Source: Oscillibacter sp. (GTDB lineage Bacteria; Bacillota; Clostridia; Oscillospirales; Oscillospiraceae). From it: a stretch of 40,210 nucleotides of DNA. Made by a program: the position numbers and the translations under genes. The DNA is taken from NCBI GenBank assembly GCA_017547085.1, contig JAFYQM010000058.1:1-40210 (forward strand). The letters are read 5' to 3'. Below, piece after piece: positions 37,805-40,210 of this stretch (position 1 is its first letter; every line of letters starts with the position of its first letter). The notes beneath the pieces are model-generated. The model searched no databases. It was not told where the DNA came from and was given only the letters and a program-made list of their open reading frames with translations.

Positions 37805-38437
37805 TTATAGGATATCGGAATGGAGTTGCCAGCCGACTGCCAGAACGCCCTGCCGCACAGAGATGTGCGCCGTCTCTTCCATGATATGATTGCTGACCCC
37901 GAGAGGGAATTCCGGTGTCAGCACACCGTCTGTAAGGGGGTATTGCACACCTTGCAGCGTAATGCCCTCGGCCCGGTCGCCAAGACTGAAGAGAGACAGC
38001 AGTGCCCAGTCGGTTTCTCTTGGCACGCTTAGGCTCTCGTTCTCGATGACCGTCCAGACAAAGTCATCGTCAAACATCCAGCCCCGGGCTCCGCGGCGGC
38101 GGAGATACAGCAGCGTCTGCAAATTGGCCAGCGTGTGATCCAGCCGCTTGCCGCCGGTGCCGCCATACAGGAAAAACTCCGTGCAGCCCCGTGCAAGGCC
38201 TTCCTTCACCGCTGCCATGGTGTCTGTATCGTCCTTTTCCACCGGCAGGCGGCAAACCTCGCCGGAAAAAGCAGGCAGCTCCATGGAATCAAAGTCACCC
38301 AGCAGCAGATCCGGCTTGATACTCTGCTGCTCGCAGACCCGATAGCCGGCATCGGCGGCAATGACCAGATCGCCATCGGCAGGACGTTCCCGCAGGCCGA
38401 AAAACGTTCCCGCAGCAAAAATAAAACAGCGCTTCAT
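37805..38437 (-). CDS. thiN: Thiamine pyrophosphokinase
   Basis: 210 residues. Marks: IAADAGYRVCEQQSIKPDLLLGD followed by FDS, then PVEKDDTDTMAAV and GGTGGKRLDHTLANLQ, and the C-terminal thiamine-binding domain with SLFSLGDRAEGITLQGVQYPL and GVSNH. The enzyme transfers pyrophosphate from ATP to thiamine to make TPP. The start is an ATG at 38437 with GGGAGGA upstream; the open frame extends 54 codons further but without a ribosome site and across the terminator of the neighbouring gene. Single gene with its own promoter. Confidence 0.94.
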   Translation of the reverse strand: MKRCFIFAAGTFFGLRERPADGDLVIAADAGYRVCEQQSIKPDLLLGDFDSMELPAFSGEVCRLPVEKDDTDTMAAVKEGLARGCTEFFLYGGTGGKRLDHTLANLQTLLYLRRRGARGWMFDDDFVWTVIENESLSVPRETDWALLSLFSLGDRAEGITLQGVQYPLTDGVLTPEFPLGVSNHIMEETAHISVRQGVLAVGWQLHSDIL

Positions 38438-38466
38438 AGGAGTTCCTCCCCAAAATTCTTTTCCCC

Positions 38467-38495
38467 AGTATACCACGCGCGCTTTGTCGTGACAA
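38467..38495 (-). promoter_or_regulatory. Promoter of thiN
   Basis: On the minus strand TTGTCA (38495-38490), a 17-base spacer and TATACT (38472-38467), 30 bases before the ATG. No TPP riboswitch core is present in this short leader. Confidence 0.78.
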
Positions 38496-38499
38496 CGAA

Positions 38500-38526
38500 A
38501 AACACCGGCTGAGACAGCCGGTGTTT
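38500..38526 (-). terminator. Terminator of the DegV-family gene
   Basis: An 11-bp perfect stem AAACACCGGCT/AGCCGGTGTTT with a 5-base loop, ending in five T on the minus strand, 26 bases past the stop codon. Confidence 0.88.
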
Positions 38527-38552
38527 CAAAAGTTCGTTTTCTTTTTTTGGAT

Positions 38553-39410
38553 TCAGGCACGGCTGCTGCCCACAATACCGATACAGCCGGGACCGCCATG
38601 GCAGGTGATGACGCAGCCAGTCTTCATCCACGTGACCTTCCGGAAGCCGCACTCTGCGGCCGTCTGCTCCGAAATGCGCCGCACCTCCTCCTGCAAACCG
38701 GGAGACCAGATAAAATACAGGTGATCCCGGTCCAGATCATGCTTGTCCACGAAGTCGCGGATCAGCTTCGGCGTCAGCTTATCCAGTGCGCCGCGGTACT
38801 TTTTCTTTGCCACCAGCTGGCCGTCAAGGATCTCAATGCAGGGATGCAGCTGCAGCAGGTTCCCTGTCAGTGCCACCACGTTGCTGACTCGGCCACCGGC
38901 CCGCAGGTAATCGAGATTCTTAGGGATGAAGCACATCTGCGTCCGCTCCGCAATGGACTTGGCGGCAGCGGCGGCTTCTTCCACGGAGCAGTCGGGGTGC
39001 TCCCGCAGGAAACGGGCCACCTCCAGCACCACGGAGGCCTGTCCAACGGAGACATGCTTGGTATCTACGCTGGTGACATAGTCCCGTCCCTCCGATGCCA
39101 TAACGGCACTCTGATAAGAACAGGTGGTCACGGCAGAGTAGGCCAGATGGAGAATCTTCTTCTCGGGCCAGCGGCTGTGGATCTCGTCAAACACCCGCTC
39201 AAAGTCGCCGGGCACGCTGGCGCTGGTCTTGGGAACCGTGCCGGTCCGGTCATAATAGGCGCATACATCCTCCGGCGGGAACGTACCGTCGTCCAGCGTC
39301 TCATTCCCCATGGAAACATGCATGGGCACCAGATAAATGCCGTATTCCTCCGCCAGTGCAGGTGTGATATCAGAGCCGGTTTCGGCCACCAAAACGATCT
39401 GTTTATTCAC
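38553..39410 (-). CDS. DegV family fatty-acid-binding protein
   Basis: 285 residues. DegV hallmarks: VAETGSDITPALAEEYGIYLVPMHV cut into AETGSDI and GIYLVPM landmarks, PKTSASVPGDFERVFDE, ILHLAYSAVTTCSYQSA with the conserved Ser, VDTKHVSVGQ, and LDYLRAGGRVSNV. These proteins bind fatty acids; some (FakB) present them to the kinase FakA for phosphorylation. Whether this copy is a FakB cannot be told, as no fakA lies in the window. Single gene with promoter and terminator. Confidence 0.94.
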   Translation of the reverse strand: MNKQIVLVAETGSDITPALAEEYGIYLVPMHVSMGNETLDDGTFPPEDVCAYYDRTGTVPKTSASVPGDFERVFDEIHSRWPEKKILHLAYSAVTTCSYQSAVMASEGRDYVTSVDTKHVSVGQASVVLEVARFLREHPDCSVEEAAAAAKSIAERTQMCFIPKNLDYLRAGGRVSNVVALTGNLLQLHPCIEILDGQLVAKKKYRGALDKLTPKLIRDFVDKHDLDRDHLYFIWSPGLQEEVRRISEQTAAECGFRKVTWMKTGCVITCHGGPGCIGIVGSSRA

Positions 39411-39495
39411 AAGCTTAGTCCTTCCATTTTACAATTTTACAATCTTGCAATTCTGAAAACCTTATAACGCGGTTTTTAAAATCATATTTGTAAAA

Positions 39496-39524
39496 TATAT
39501 ATCAGAAATGTGGCTCGTTGTCAA
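39496..39524 (-). promoter_or_regulatory. Promoter of the DegV-family gene
   Basis: On the minus strand a perfect TTGACA (39524-39519), a 17-base spacer and TATATA (39501-39496), leaving an 85-base AT-rich leader without obvious structure. Confidence 0.8.
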
Positions 39525-39533
39525 GGATTGATA

Positions 39534-39567
39534 CAAAAAAACACCGTGCAGAGTATCTGCACGGTGC
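39534..39567 (-). terminator. Terminator of metK
   Basis: An 11-bp perfect stem CACCGTGCAGA/TCTGCACGGTG with a 3-base loop, followed by seven T on the minus strand. Confidence 0.92.
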
Positions 39568-39600
39568 TCATTTTTATACATTCTTAGCAATGGAGTAAAA

Positions 39601-40210
39601 TTATGCCAGTTCGGCCACGGCGGCCTTCAAAGCCTCCACGCGGTCGGTCTTTTCCCAGCTGACGCCCAGATCCTCGCGGCCCATGTGACCATAAGCGGCC
39701 AGCTGGCGGTAGATGGGACGGCGCAGGTCCAGATCACGGATGATGGCAGTGGGGCGCAGGTCAAAGACCTTGCTGACAGCCTGCTCCAGTACGCCGTCAT
39801 CCACCTTGCCGGTGCCGAAGGTATCCACCAGAACGGAGACGGGCTGTGCCACGCCGATGGCGTAGGCCAGCTGCACCTGACACTTGCTTGCAAGACCGGC
39901 TGCCACGATATTCTTGGCCACCCAACGAGCAGCATAGGCTGCACTGCGGTCCACCTTGCTCGGATCCTTGCCTGAGAACGCGCCGCCGCCATGGGCGCCG
40001 CGACCGCCGTAGGTGTCGACAATGATTTTTCGGCCTGTGAGGCCCGTGTCGCCATGAGGACCGCCTATCACAAACTTGCCCGTGGGGTTCACATGCAAGA
40101 TGAGCTGGTCGTCAAACAGTGCACGCTCCTCTTCCTTCACACGGCGCAGCACGCGCGGCAGCAGCACCGTCTCAATGTCCTGGCGAATGCGGGCAAGCAT
40201 CTCCTTGTCG
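39601..40210 (-). CDS. metK: S-adenosylmethionine synthetase, C-terminal part (gene continues beyond the window)
   Basis: About 203 residues of the C-terminal half; the frame is open to the right edge and the start lies outside. Recognised by [19 protein letters not shown] with [15 protein letters not shown], the [19 protein letters not shown] signature and [21 protein letters not shown]. The enzyme makes S-adenosylmethionine from methionine and ATP, with pyrophosphate and phosphate as by-products. The ending VSWEKTD is typical. Core housekeeping gene; it supplies the methyl donor for RsmA among others. No sign of damage in the visible part. Confidence 0.97.
   Translation of the reverse strand, partial: DKEMLARIRQDIETVLLPRVLRRVKEEERALFDDQLILHVNPTGKFVIGGPHGDTGLTGRKIIVDTYGGRGAHGGGAFSGKDPSKVDRSAAYAARWVAKNIVAAGLASKCQVQLAYAIGVAQPVSVLVDTFGTGKVDDGVLEQAVSKVFDLRPTAIIRDLDLRRPIYRQLAAYGHMGREDLGVSWEKTDRVEALKAAVAELA

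Noticed and set aside
38437-38599. 54-codon upstream extension of thiN
   Set aside because: It crosses the promoter of thiN and the terminator of the DegV gene and lacks a ribosome site; the internal ATG at 38437 has a good one.

Overview
The window looks like chromosomal DNA of a spore-forming, anaerobic Clostridia-type Firmicute, probably of the Oscillospiraceae/Ruminococcaceae kind. This is inference from gene content: an alpha/beta-type small acid-soluble spore protein, a CotJC-like manganese catalase, ATP-dependent PEP carboxykinase, a YabE-like 3D-domain protein next to rsmA, multi-subunit and fused molybdenum hydroxylases, lipoprotein solute-binding proteins, and strong AGGAGG ribosome sites with some TTG/GTG starts. 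No 16S rRNA, tRNA or CRISPR array was seen.

Region 1 (1-16.8 kb) is an accessory-looking island in which every functional gene is on the minus strand. It starts beside a decayed IS256-type transposase. Two RbsABC-type ABC importers flank a two-component system. The distal importer (16.0->9.5 kb) is lipoprotein SBP, two-domain ATPase and permease, followed by a EutH-like membrane protein, an unrecognised 154-residue protein and an alpha/beta hydrolase. The central pair is an ANTAR response regulator and a histidine kinase whose N-terminus is a degenerate ABC-ATPase domain. The proximal operon (6.8->0.7 kb) encodes an RbsD-like protein, two single-domain ATPases, an SBP, a permease and a phosphotriesterase-family hydrolase. 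Its leader has a consensus-like promoter, two tandem hairpins with A-x-x-G-x-x loops, and an 18-bp terminator that overlaps the second hairpin. That is the expected target of an ANTAR antiterminator. The simplest reading is that the kinase/ANTAR pair controls the proximal importer by antitermination, and that the kinase uses a transporter-ATPase mimic to sense import. A frameshifted galM remnant lies at the outer edge of the island.

Region 2 (16.9-27.7 kb) is more core-like and mostly plus strand: an SASP gene; diaminopropionate ammonia-lyase (minus); a copper operon copA-csoR-copZ with CsoR-type operators; a G5/3D cell-wall protein with a structured leader; rsmA; pckA; a minus-strand pair (cyclic-nucleotide-domain-like protein, cyclophilin lipoprotein); and a CotJC/Mn-catalase-like gene.

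Region 3 (27.7-40.2 kb) holds an unrecognised protein and an Fe-S aldo/keto reductase, divergent from a ModE-type HTH protein. Next come a cytidylate-kinase-like protein, a three-subunit xanthine dehydrogenase-type operon, a MocA-like nucleotidyltransferase, a hairpin-ended MITE-like repeat and a fused 2Fe-2S/molybdopterin hydroxylase. The window ends with thiamine pyrophosphokinase, a DegV protein and the C-terminal part of metK, which runs off the right end. The molybdenum genes and the ammonia-lyase fit anaerobic purine and amino-acid catabolism, but the substrates are inferred, not shown.
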